A stretch of DNA of 64,000 bases. Origin: Bipolaris cookei. Taxonomy: Eukaryota; Ascomycota; Dothideomycetes; Pleosporales; Pleosporaceae. The stretch lies in contig NRSV01000005.1 in NCBI GenBank assembly GCA_002286855.1, positions 372,001-436,000 of the forward strand, read 5' to 3'. Shown piece by piece: positions 32,854 to 43,500 of the stretch; the first letter of the stretch is position 1; each line of letters opens with the position of its first letter. The notes under the pieces were generated by a model that was not told where the DNA came from, did no database searches, and was given only the letters and a program-made list of their open reading frames with translations. The position numbers were made by a program, and so were the translations under genes.

Positions 32854-35107
32854 CCGAGGTTGACGGCGTAACGACCAGACGGCGAAATGACCCACCCACC
32901 AGATTAACACCATCATGAGCTCAATTGAGGCCGCGATTGCAGCAATTGAATTTCTAGAGTCTGGAGAGAAATTCGGTTATCGAAAAATTGCAGAAAAGTA
33001 TTGCTGCAGCTATACTACGCATAGACGAAGACACCAAGGCGTCTCAACCACGCGCGCTGCCCGCTACGAAAACCAGCAAGCTCTCCACCCACAACAAGAA
33101 GTAGAGCTCCTGCGATATATTGAACGGATCACAAGATGAGACCTACCACCTACACGAGCTATGATACGCAATTTCGCCTCACCGTTCGCGAAGAGAGAGC
33201 TTGGAGTACATTGGATTGATGGCTTCGTGCAGGGATATCCCGACGAGCTCATCTCAAAATGAACGATGGGCATAGACAACAATCGCCACAAGGCTGATTC
33301 AAGGAGAAAATATAGCCTTTAGTTTGACCTCCTACGCGAGAAGATTGAGCAGTATCGCGTCGAGGCGCGTTGTATATACAATATGGATGAGAAGGGCTTC
33401 ATGCTTGGAGTCGTAAGTCGCTCAAAGAGGATCTTCAGCAAGGCCTCATACAAGAATGGAAAGTGGAGGAATACCATTCAGGGTGGCTCTCGAGAGTGGA
33501 TAACGTTGCTGGCCTGTATATGCGCTGATGGATCTTACCTTGAGCCTGCCCTCATCTATCGATCAAATTCAGGGTCGATACAGGACTCCTGGTTACAGGC
33601 TCTTGATCTTGAAACTCATCAGGTTCGAATCTCCTCACCGCCCTTTAGCTGGACGAACAATGAGATCGGCCTTGCGGGGCTCAAACAGGTGTTTGATCGC
33701 AATACGAAGGCAAAAGCTCGATCTTCCTATCGATTGCTTATCGTGGATGGCCATGAATCTCACCTTACAATAAATTTCATTGAGTACTGTGATCAGAAAA
33801 AGATTCTCCTTGCTTTATATCCTCCCCACTCAACCCATACGCTGCAGCCGCTTGACATCATCATGTTCAAGCCTCTCGCTACAGCGTACTCGAACGAGGT
33901 CGCAGCCTTCATAGAGAGGAGCCAGAGCCTCACTTCAATGAGCAAGAGGGACTTCTTTCCACTCTTCTACCGAGCCTGGCAGGTTATCTTCAAGGAAACG
34001 ACGATCCTCAAGGCCTTTGAGTCTACAGGCCTTTTCACCATTCAACCCTGAGGTTATATTGAATAGGTTCAACACTAGCCTAAGCTCTAGGAATAGCAAG
34101 TCCTCAACCCTCAGCACCTCTGATTGGAGGAAGATCACGCAGCTAGTCAATCGTGCAGTGAACGATAGGGACCAAAAGAATATTGCGAAGCTCAATCAGA
34201 CTATTCATTACCTTTCTGTTAGAGCAACGCTCGCTGAGCATGAGAATTGTAGTTTTGGGAGTAACTAGCACTAACACGTTTCGAGCACCCATACTAGATT
34301 AGCTAGATTGAGCTAGCATACAAACGGCAGTGAAAGGATCATATTGGGATTTTGATACTTGCACAAGAGTTTCTTCTGTAGCGATAATACACCAGTTACT
34401 CTCTACCTTGTTCCTCTCTTTCCAACAAGAAGAAGGGCCTACGAGAGGCTTTAGTCAGTTAGAGGATGCATAGAAAGTGAGGCAAGCCTCTCCTACCTGA
34501 GGAGCCTGAGGAGTATCATGGTGGAGCTGTATTCTGGTCTCCGAGGAAGGTGAAGGAGGCACGTGATCAACAGCAGCTTAAGAAGCGCGAAGAGGAGCAG
34601 TCACAGCAGCAAAAAACCAAGGCAAATAGACAGCGCGAGGAGGCAAGGCAGGCTAGGGCTGAAGCAGTTCAAGCGAGGCGTCAGGCAAAGGTTGAGGCTA
34701 GGATATTGAGGGAGAAGGAGAAAGCTGATCGAGCTACTAAACAGGCCTCCAGGGCAGCTGCTCGCAGGACTCATCAACGACCCAAACAAGCTCTCAAAAC
34801 CCCACAAAAGGGTAAGAAGCGCAGCCTCAAGGCTCCTGCAAAAGCTAGCTCGAAAAAGAGAGCTATCGTGAGGTCTACAGCTGGTGGAAAGGCTCAGGGT
34901 GCTGTTGCAGGCGCACCAGCTATTCAGTCACAACGCGGCCAAATAATCAAGACTCCAAAGCGATATTTGTAGCACAATATATTGTTTAACACTTCTATAT
35001 CCCTTCACTTAAAAGGGTCGCGACAACAGCTATTGTGTGTGGCTCTATAGCCTCGAGTTGTAGGGCCGTTTTGGTGTTCAAGTGGGTCGTTTCGCCGTCA
35101 ACCTAGG
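32854..35107 (+). mobile_element. pogo-type DNA transposon (element 2), defective
   Basis: The element is bounded by TA dinucleotides (32852-32853 and 35108-35109). Ends are CCGAGGTTGACGGCG on the left and, inward from the right, CCTAGGTTGACGGCG. The left repeat contains a 16-bp internal tandem duplication (GACGGCGTAACGACCA then GACGGCGAAATGACCC) that is absent from the right. It is 2254 bp long with one transposase reading frame that carries several lesions. It inserted into the LINE RNase H/C-terminal region. Confidence 0.85.
32915..34972 (+). pseudogene. pogo element 2 transposase remnant
   Basis: ATG at 32915 (MSSIEAAIAAIEFLESGEK). The helix-turn-helix is GYRKIAEKYCCS. In-frame stops occur at 33137-33139, 33260-33262 and 33320-33322. 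The DDE domain continues in the same frame from about 33383: YNMDEKGFMLG, LLIVDGHESHLT, and HTLQPLDIIMFKPL. A frameshift near 34035 separates STGLFTIQP from SPFNPEVILNRFNTS, which runs to 34268. A basic coiled-coil tail follows in another frame (EYHGGAVFWSPRKVKEARDQQ to KTPKRYL, ending 34972). The domain order is complete but it cannot be expressed. Confidence 0.85.
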
Positions 35108-37622
35108 TAAGCAGCGGGGACGACGCCCCTGCCACTGCTCGTGTCAATCAATCAGTGTCGCTTATCAGTAGGACTCGTTCAAGTCCTAATTGATTCCAAC
35201 AGCTACAGACTAGTCGGACGGACTCTTACTATTGGTAGTGCAGAATGGTAGACAGGACCTAGCTCAAAGAGCTACTTCGGGTAGGGCTGCAATCGCTTTT
35301 TGCAGAATCCGGGTGCGGGTCCGAGCACCCGGATTCTGTGCGCGGCCAATCAGCGTGCGGCGTACCAACTTTCTCAGCCAGCGCCGTGACAATCCGTCCT
35401 TGTTACGCGGCGTGGATAGTATGGGTTTCCATAACTAAAATGTGAGGAGCGATTTTTACTTTGGATAATCTACCGGCTCCCGTCTGTTCCTAGCTAAGGT
35501 CTGCCTTGATTGTAATCTGATATTGCTAGGTGAGTATTGTTAATCCGAAACCGACATGGATGCGTCAGCGAGTTGTTTTGTAAATCGTCTGTAGGTGCGT
35601 TTAATACTGGAAATTAATTTGAAACACTATCTTCAGTCTTTTTTGCTTGATCAGCGTTGTCAGACGAAGATGCGATGAAAGCACTTGGGTTACTGCACAG
35701 CCCGAGGGGTTTTGTTATTGCATAGTCACTATTTCTGATCAGCATCCTAGGAATATTTATTAGTGCTGATGAAAATGTTCCGATACTTTCAAAGAAAAGC
35801 AAAGGATTAGAGCAAAGTTTCTTCTTCATATCCTACAAGTAAGACCGAGCCGTCCTGCCTTGAGACGGATGACTGCATACATATTAACGAAGCTTACAGC
35901 GATTTGTTCAGTTGACAGAAAGGTGACCGGACAAAAGGTTGTTGTAAAGTCTGAGGCAAGTGTAGCGAGCACTCCCGCACCTCAAAAAAGCTTGTCATTG
36001 CGCCCAGTGGAGCCATAAATACGTGTTCGGCAGATGAGTACCGTAAGGACATAGCTTTGGAAATAGCCGTATATTGAACCCCGCACGGTTTGGCATGCCT
36101 GTATGACTTTTGATGATGGACGTAATACGAAAAGGGGGTTTATCATGTGGAAATGTATACGAACTACTATTACGACATAGGAGTCATGGAAGATGGGCCT
36201 TGATTCCGGGGCTGGACCCGTTGAATTGGGTAAGCCTACCTGCTACCACACATGGTGCATGCTCAAGGCATCCTGTACTTAGTGCGGAAGATCTGCACAA
36301 GAGGGGTTCAAATATCACAGAGTCGTGTGGTCCGTACGTAGAGGGCTGTCGCATGGATGTGTTTTCAGGGATACGATGGATGTGCTGCGCTATGTCGCTT
36401 TGGTCCGTAGCGGCGGAGCAATCTTTGTGCGTGACAAGCGTAGTATGTCGACTAAAGCTACCGCAGCGTTGGGTGATTCTAGAGTATTGTTCGTATCCCA
36501 TCGGATTATAGTTGACTCGTGGAGCTCTCGAAACTCTTTCTTCATCCATGGCATTATCTGGTCTGCTTGTAAGGTACACGCGTGAATACGCAACTGAGTC
36601 GCTAAGGTTGAATTTTTCGTCGACTCTGAGTATTGAAAGTGGCGCAGCAAAAGTCCACAGACGACAACCTAGCTCAATGGGGGGAGGGGATGTGTATGCA
36701 GCAGTCAATGCGCGTGACAATGACCCGGGACTAAGGGCCCAGAATGTCGAGCCACCGGTACCTGAAAGAGCGGGGCCACGCGGAGCAATGCAGTCATCAT
36801 AAGCGCGGCACCAGCAGGCCCTAGGCGGAAACATGTAAGCAAGAGACAATTGCACATTAAACAGAAACCAGTGCCGTGGACAGACGATACCCACTCCGTG
36901 AGAATTGACTCTTGTACGCGGTGCCAAGAGTCGCGCAGGCGCTCGCCGTGCCAAGGCTCTTTATAAATAGCATCACGGCAGACCCGGCACCGGCCAAAGC
37001 TTGGTATTTCCCCTCACCCTCGCCGACACCACTCCTTTCCACATGGACGTCGCAACGTTGCACACGGCGCCCGAGCCAGGCAGCCCCTAAGAGGCAGCGA
37101 AGCGCCTCACCAAGGTCTAGATACGGGTGAGGAGCCGTCGGGCAGGCATGTGAACAACCTCAGACCTTGGTCGTGTTCATCAATGCTCATCAAACAGAAA
37201 CCAAGGCACTCTAGCTATGCTTCGGCGCCCTGCGCGGCCTAGCGCCAACCTTCTCAATAGTCGACGGGACCACGGGCCTTTGACGCCCATGGAATCAGCG
37301 GACTCAGGCGCTATCGGAATCTGGCAAGCCACACGGTACTATCGGATGCTTGTCTGCAACGCCCTCTTCCTTACGCTACTATAAGATGAGCCCATATGGC
37401 CACGCGACCCCGACCGAGCGCTCCTACTATCGCCGTTTTGCCGTTCCACCTTCCGCTCTTTTGTACGGCTACCACCACCATTCACCGTGCCTTCACCCAC
37501 CATTGTTCGCTCTCTTGCACTTGATCTTCTTTTGACCTTTTTCCTATCCCTCTCTTACGCCCTTTTTGTGTTTCGTCAACCCTGCCTTTATTTACTAATA
37601 TCACCCCCCCGCCCACATCAGT
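35108..37622. other. Gene-poor region after the transposon island
   Basis: After the LINE tail (to about 35193) no gene is supported for about 2.4 kb. A 256-codon open frame on the minus strand (36184-36954) overlaps open frames on the plus strand and shows no domain or protein-like pattern. A perfect 14-bp stem hairpin lies at 35303-35338. The last few hundred bases are C/T-rich and should be the promoter of the secreted-protein gene at 37623. Confidence 0.5.
35303..35338. repeat. Perfect 14-bp inverted repeat, 8-nt loop
   Basis: CAGAATCCGGGTGC (35303-35316) and its exact reverse complement (35325-35338) enclose GGGTCCGA. The stem is GC-rich. It begins with CAG and ends with CTG, but no flanking duplication was seen. 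Confidence 0.8.
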
Positions 37623-38603
37623 ATGAAGCTGTCCACTTTGCTGTTTCTCGTGCCTTTGGCTAGTGCACGGGTTATTCGACAGGCACAGCAAATACCCATT
37701 GTCGACAAAGCCGCAGACGGCACAACCAGCGTCGAGGATAAAATCACACACGCTTCGCCCAGTATTGGCCTTCACTTTACAACGTCACATGCCGTGGCCG
37801 CCGCTCATTACCAAAATGGAACAACCAGGGACTTTGTGAGGATGGAAGGAGGCGCCGACTATCAAGATTTGATGCGGCGGTGGATGTCTTCTAGCTCTGG
37901 CTACTCTGGACCACTGGAACCCAGTGATGAAATGGTCTTGTCTGGTTTCATGATCCGACTTCACCGAGCCATTGAGACGGAGCTGGATGATTTCATAGGA
38001 CAGGCCGCATTGGCCTTATCCCCCCAGGCTCCCAGACTTAAACGAAAATTCCAGAAAGCCATGGCAGCTGCAGGGTTTGCATCGTCGGAGGACAGCGCCT
38101 TACTCTACGAAGAAGCAATGGCCACCCATGCCGCTCTCAAACCTGCATCTTCATGCACCACACAATCGCAATCAGGACACTTGCAACACGTTCTCTTCCT
38201 CGCCTTCGACGACGGCGCTTTCAGCGCAAGCATGCACGAATATGCCTGCAGAGACTACGCATCACAAGGACACATAATCAGCCGCCTCATACGCTCTGAT
38301 CTCGGCTGGTGGCATCTCCCCATGTACGACACGCCACGAGCAAAGTTCTGGGCCCAAGTGCAGCAAAGCATCGCGTTTGTTCTGAGCCCGCAGGGCAAGG
38401 CGCCAGGCAGAATAGTTCTCCTGGGCAGTCACGGCGCAGACGCCGAATTCAAGAGCAGAGTCGAAGACGCTCTTTGGGACGAGCTGGAAATGGACGTTAG
38501 CGGCATGTTGACCGTTAATGAGCGAGGGGATAGCGAATGGTTAGCTGCAAGGGGTGCAGCAGAACTAGCATCGATACATGGGGGAAAGAAATACGCTGCG
38601 TGA
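37623..38603 (+). CDS. Secreted Hsp70/actin-fold-like protein with degenerate ATPase motifs
   Basis: A 326-residue single-exon protein with a signal peptide (MKLSTLLFLVPLASA). No exact family name is certain. Several segments sit in the order of the actin/Hsp70/sugar-kinase fold: IGLHFTTSHAVAAAHYQNG (residues 48-66) where Hsp70 has IGIDLGTTxS; LLYEEAMATHAAL (160-172) resembling connect-1; VLFLAFDDGAFSASMHEY (190-207) resembling phosphate-2; RIVLLGSHGADAEFKSRVEDAL (263-284) resembling the adenosine motif; and EWLAARGAAELA (305-316) near the end. The phosphate-1 Asp is His and Gly positions are lost, so ATP hydrolysis is unlikely. Fungal genomes contain related secreted 'actin-like ATPase domain' proteins of unknown role. 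The fold assignment is inference from motif order. Confidence 0.65.
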   Translation: MKLSTLLFLVPLASARVIRQAQQIPIVDKAADGTTSVEDKITHASPSIGLHFTTSHAVAAAHYQNGTTRDFVRMEGGADYQDLMRRWMSSSSGYSGPLEPSDEMVLSGFMIRLHRAIETELDDFIGQAALALSPQAPRLKRKFQKAMAAAGFASSEDSALLYEEAMATHAALKPASSCTTQSQSGHLQHVLFLAFDDGAFSASMHEYACRDYASQGHIISRLIRSDLGWWHLPMYDTPRAKFWAQVQQSIAFVLSPQGKAPGRIVLLGSHGADAEFKSRVEDALWDELEMDVSGMLTVNERGDSEWLAARGAAELASIHGGKKYAA

Positions 38604-38838
38604 AGCTAATTAGGGAAAATCCACGGTTCATCGAGAAAGAAGTGGGAAAGGAGAAGAAATGAAGAGAAGAAAAAGAGATACCCCTGATATTTTGTCTAGT
38701 TCTAAAAAAACAGAGGAAAGAAGCATAATGAGCATTGCACCAGAAAATAATATTAGATCAAAGACACCACACACGAAATGTATACCAAGATAATACTAAA
38801 AGATTTTCAATTACTACCGTACTATTAACTTGTCTTCC

Positions 38839-39993
38839 TTATTTCTTCTCTTCTACACCCGCAGCCCCAATCTCCTCAAAAACCCCAACCCCCTTCCTCC
38901 CCAACGCAGTCCCCACACCCACCGCCCTCGCCCCAACCCCCCTCATCCTTTTATACCCCTCCTTATCCGTTACACCCCCCACCCCAATCACCTGTATGCC
39001 CTTCAACACCTCGTGTTGCGCTAGCATCTGCGCGATAGTATATACATTGCCCAGTGCTAGGGGATGCAGCGGTGTACCCGCTAAGCCGCCGATGCCGGTG
39101 CCGTTTGCTGAGGTGATGGTTGGGTGGAAAGACGTAGTAGTAGTAGTGGTGGTGGTGGTGTACGGCGATGGTGCGATCAAAAGCGACGAGCCAAGCGTAT
39201 TCACCGCCGTGATAAACCCCACAGGACACCACCCTTGCTCGCTACAATCCAGCAGTGCATCTATCAGGCTCTGAAACTGGTCGTGGTAGGTGTATGGCGG
39301 TGTTTTGATGCCTATCGGTATATTTACCACCTTATTCCCTCCGTCATTTCCTTCATCTTGACTCTGTTGTTGTTGTTGCTGCTGCTGGAGCAAGATTTCA
39401 CGCTCCAACCCACGCAGATACTCCGCCAATTCCCCTCTCGAATACGCGGGCGGCGGTTTTCCCGGGATATTCGGGCACGAAAGATTGATTTCCATGGCGA
39501 GGTGCATGCGGACGGTGCGCTGGCACGTGCAGATTTGACGGTAGCACTGCACGACTTGATCTGCGGTGCCCGTTACCGAGACAATGATGGGTTTGTGTGT
39601 GGTGCGGCTGTGGAGTGGTACCGAAGCGCAGTGCGTGTTGCTTATTGTTTGCACATAGGATAGGTATTCCGAGAGGGGGATAGGCGAGTAGCCGAGCGTG
39701 TTGAGACTACCGGTTGTGGAGGCATCGCCCGATAGGTCCGTGTTTGGGGTTGAGCTGGAGAGCGTGTCTGGGGCGAAGAAGGTGAATTGGTGGATGCTGG
39801 GGTCATGGGGAAATCCGTTGTTTGTAGACAAAGGGAGTGAGGTGCGGGTTGTTATGGCGCCGGTGTGGGGATTGGTGTAGAGGTCTTGCAATTGGGAGAG
39901 CGTGGTACACCAGGGGTTTGCCGAGTTGAGCAGTGGGGGGTCAATGGTTAGAGGGGACATTGCAGGGGCGTGCAAGTGGTCGTTCGAAGACAT
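38839..39993 (-). CDS. Dihydroorotate dehydrogenase, class 1A-like
   Basis: An FMN TIM-barrel enzyme of the PF01180 family. In-frame ATGs at 40104, 39993 and 39960 are possible. The conserved N-terminus (LTIDPPLLNSANPW) begins just after the last two, so 39993 was chosen. Counting from 39993, the class 1A motif MEINLSCPNIPGKPP carries the active-site Cys at about residue 173, PIGIKTPPY holds the FMN Lys, and QVIGVGGVTDKEGYKRMRGVGA binds the phosphate. The cytosolic class 1A type contrasts with the mitochondrial class 2 enzyme that ascomycetes normally use for pyrimidine synthesis, so this may be an additional paralogue. It contains unusual Gln-rich and Thr8-9 inserts. The true substrate is uncertain. 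Confidence 0.8.
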   Translation of the reverse strand: MSSNDHLHAPAMSPLTIDPPLLNSANPWCTTLSQLQDLYTNPHTGAITTRTSLPLSTNNGFPHDPSIHQFTFFAPDTLSSSTPNTDLSGDASTTGSLNTLGYSPIPLSEYLSYVQTISNTHCASVPLHSRTTHKPIIVSVTGTADQVVQCYRQICTCQRTVRMHLAMEINLSCPNIPGKPPPAYSRGELAEYLRGLEREILLQQQQQQQQSQDEGNDGGNKVVNIPIGIKTPPYTYHDQFQSLIDALLDCSEQGWCPVGFITAVNTLGSSLLIAPSPYTTTTTTTTTSFHPTITSANGTGIGGLAGTPLHPLALGNVYTIAQMLAQHEVLKGIQVIGVGGVTDKEGYKRMRGVGARAVGVGTALGRKGVGVFEEIGAAGVEEKK

Positions 39994-40571
39994 GACCAAG
40001 TGTGTGCTTGGTTGAACATGCAGGCTGTTGTGACTTGCGCATGATGGGGGGTTGCTGCAGCATACTTTAAGTGGGGTAGACGTGGTTACGGGAAAGTTTC
40101 CCATTTCGCGATTGGGATGCTTGTCTTTTGCATATCTAGATAGCAGGTGATCTAGTCCGCGATAAGTGAATCACATCCAGGCTTTCCTTATCGTGTCGAA
40201 GATATGAGATGATTGGCCGGGAAATTCGTCGCAAAACACTACACAAAGTCTAGATATTGACTTTGTAAGCTAGCGCTGAGAAGCTCTATTTTTCTAACCA
40301 TAGTATTACAAGATGAAGGATAAAAATTGAAACGCACAACCAGACCCCATACCCAAAACCAAGAGACAAAAAGTTTTCCAGCCCATGCAAATGCTACGCC
40401 GATCGCAGAGCGTTCAATTTCATTAGCTTTGTCTTTCCTTGTTGCGCCATACGCCATGCTCAAAAGACATAGAAACGGGATTCGAGAACTGAAGCGTAGG
40501 TAAAATAGAACGAGACCCGAATTTCCATCTCTAATTTCCTTCGCCGACACGTCACGCTTTCATGACCATGT
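39994..40571. other. Intergenic region between DHOD-like gene and Kcs1
   Basis: Upstream region of the DHOD-like gene (with possible N-terminal extension to 40104) and downstream region of the minus-strand Kcs1 gene. No further gene is supported. Confidence 0.5.
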
Positions 40572-43500
40572 CTAGAAACTAACATAGCCAGTATCCTCGC
40601 CTCCGGTGTCGTCCATCCAGCCTGCGCCAACTTCGCCCAGGCCAGGTCCGTGGTGATGGTTGCGCGCCATGCCTTCGCCTTCACCTCGCTCAACCCATTC
40701 TTCGTTGATGTCGTTCCAGATGCGCTGAAAGTACAATCGCAGCGATCGGAGTCCACGAAGATAACCCCTGTCGATGCCATTGGGGTTTTCTGGAGGGCAG
40801 GGAAGGTCGTCAGGCAAGGGATCTTCTGCGGTCACGCAATTGGCAAAATCGACAATCTTGAGCTTGATCTCTGAATGCTTTTCCGGTTTCGGAGGAGACG
40901 CGTTCCCTGGCCCGGAAGATCCAGTAGCGGCTTCTTCGTTTTTCGTTGCAGAGTTACCATGGGATTGTGAGGTTGAACCATCTTTTTCTTTTGAATCACC
41001 ATCCCCGCGATCATAGAGCATCAGCAAGCTACTTGCGTAGAACCGATACCCGGGCAGATTTTTGATCATACGCTCCAATTGACTAATCTTCTCCAAAATG
41101 ACGGGAATGTGCCTACTCGCCGCCTTGTACCCAGTACCGTCCCAGAAGAAACGCTTGAGTGCATCCTGAAATTCCTTCCCAGCCTTGAGATCGCGGCCAA
41201 AATACTTGTCTTCGAAGATGTAGCACTGTGTCTTCACATTCCAGATCTGCATGCCACAGACTCGCACGCCAAGTTCTCGGCTGGTCGTCATTTGGCACTT
41301 GCGTCGTTGAGAACGTTGCTTCTTCTCGTCTGCTTCGATACCATACTGGCGCGTGCCCATTTTCAGATCCAAAACACAGGGTCTTGACATGCCTGCTGTG
41401 AGATCTTCAAGGAGGAGGAAATGCTGCACACGCTCATCAGATTGCTGTAGGGCACTGTCGGGATTGCTTGGCTCTTCGCTAGATGGAGCAGCCATGTTAT
41501 TTGGCACGACGGGGGCTGCTGGTAACATGGTACCTTCTGGTGGCGCTTCAGAATGGTGTGCTTTGGGAACTCTGTTGTTGTTGTGTAACGACCGGCCTCT
41601 GTCTTCTTGACTGCTGGTTTTCGAGTCTTCGTCCATTTTGAAAACCTCTTCTTCTGCATCGCCACCGTAGCCGTCCTCTTCATAGTACTCGAGACCATGG
41701 CGCTGTTCAGTATCAATTCCAAGGGGTCTCCTGGTCAAGCCGCTACCGGAGTGGCGGCGTCGAGGAAGGATGCCGGGTGGCGGTTTTGATGCTTCATCAT
41801 TGATTCCAGAGCCTGGCATTGAGCTGTGGCTGGGGAAATCAGCGCTTCCGCCCGAAGCATGACGTCGCGCTTCTGCCTTCAAGACCTGTTTCCTGGTACA
41901 TTCTTCCGGGGGCTGCGAATGCAATGTGGCCACATCTGTGCTGTTCCTCCTTATCGTAGGCGCAGAGCCTACCGTGGACTGCGGGGAATCTCCGACGGCG
42001 CGTGAAGACATGCCATGGTGACGATGGTGGCGTTGCCGATGATGTATGGTTGGTGGAGCAAAAACCTGTCGCAAAACTTCCTCTTGCAACTTTCGGTTGA
42101 TTGTTGTGACGCCCCAGCTGGTGGTATGTTGCAATGGTGGTCGTGAGGAGCTTCTTGGAGGGTACCCGTAGTCGCTCTGATATCGCCGATGGTGCTGTGA
42201 AGAAGAATACGAAGAACTTTTCATCCATGGATCAGGCGTTGTAGAGCGTGGTGGTACTCGAAACAAATTATCCGGGATGATGTGACGATTGTTCTCAAAA
42301 ATGACCTGAGGGGTAGGCATGATTTGCTGCGAATGACTAACAACTCGAGTCGGTTCCGGCTTGCTTGGATCACTAGGGGCTGTAGAGGCCTGCCTCGAAG
42401 GATTTTCTGACTGCGTCGTCGATGTAATAATGCCAGCATCGTGTTTGGCCTTGTCCTTGTGCGGTTTCTTCTTCTTGGGTGCTTTACGGTAAGTCACGTT
42501 CAGGACACCGATATACCTAGACAATACTCTATCAGCAAACAATTCTTGATACGAGCAGAGAGGGCGAAAGCAGATCTTGGCTGAAGTTTCAGCTTCGCTC
42601 AATAGTGCAGTTGGGATTTCATACCTTGGCAAGAAATCTAGCAGTTCCGGATGCTGCCTCTCGACTGTTTCGTAAAACTCGTTTTCTCGATTGTTTAACT
42701 GCTTGCAGACTGCGCGTCTTGAGAAGCGATAAACAGTCGAGTGGCCGCCTACTTGATGATCGTACGGTTTCAACTCGACAGCACCCAGTGGGGCTGGCGG
42801 CTGAGACGGTGCAGCTGAAGCAGCCTTGGGTTCTTTTTTGTAGGTTGTCGCAGTGGGCGTCGTGCCTAGATCATCAGTCGCACTGGATTCATAGCCAAGA
42901 AGTGATTGAGCCGACTCAGCGAGCGACTCAGGCTCTGATTCACCTGAAAGCGAATCAACAGCTGATGGCGTCAACTGCTGATCTTTGTCTTTCTTTACGG
43001 GAGCTGCCGTGGGGATGTCACCATGTAGGCATTGATTTGTATCTGTGGATTGTAGAGAAATTTCTACCTCTTGTGGGGTTTGCACCTCCTTCTCAGTGGC
43101 CCACCCTTTGGGCACTGCACTCTCGTGAATCGAAGCCCTCTTCTCGATAACATTTACCTCCCCATCTTGATTATTTGCTTCTTTGGCGGCCTGCTCGCTT
43201 GACTTTAGACGACGATGGGGGAAGTAAAGCGCCGAGGATATTTGCTCCTTTTCTGATTCTTCTTCCTCCTCCGAACCCGGCGTGCGTTCCCTGCTGCTTC
43301 CTTCCTTAGGCTGAAAATAGTCTGAAGACTCATGGTGGTATGGAGTTCCGTTGGTAGGCGCGTGAGCGTGTACCTTCTCAACAGCTGCAGTCGGTAAACT
43401 GCGCGACACAGGCGATCGTCTTTCGATGCTAGGAGTGAGGTGACCAAAACCCCGGATATCTTCGAGGAGGCGCCGTGGAAGCTGCCGGTTGTCCGAGTCG

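Larger units (their letters stand above)
29926..35193 (+). mobile_element. Tad/I-like LINE fragments, interrupted by two pogo elements
   Basis: Left fragment (about 29926-30117): the C-terminal part of a LINE reverse transcriptase, with ELIHFT, VKWLGIYFDNRL and IRASQAK. Middle fragment (about 32470-32853): LINE RNase H, reading YADNQAAIYRLSSLSDQPGQ, LLWAPDHTDIVGNERADALA and KHTYAAKFNLKLRKV, with one stop. Right fragment (35108-35193): the frame resumes as ISSGDDAPATARVNQ and ends at TGA. Removing the second pogo element with one TA joins RKV to ISSGDD in frame. The stretch 32097-32460 gives no clear LINE protein. The 5' part of the LINE is missing. Confidence 0.7.

Noticed and set aside
36184..36954. 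256-codon open frame on the minus strand
   Set aside because: No domain, no protein-like segment pattern, and overlapping open frames on the other strand; likely chance.
42517..42624. 36 extra residues inside Kcs1 if read through
   Set aside because: Flanked by GTATGA and CTAG splice sites, interrupts a conserved motif, and removal restores LPR-YIGV.
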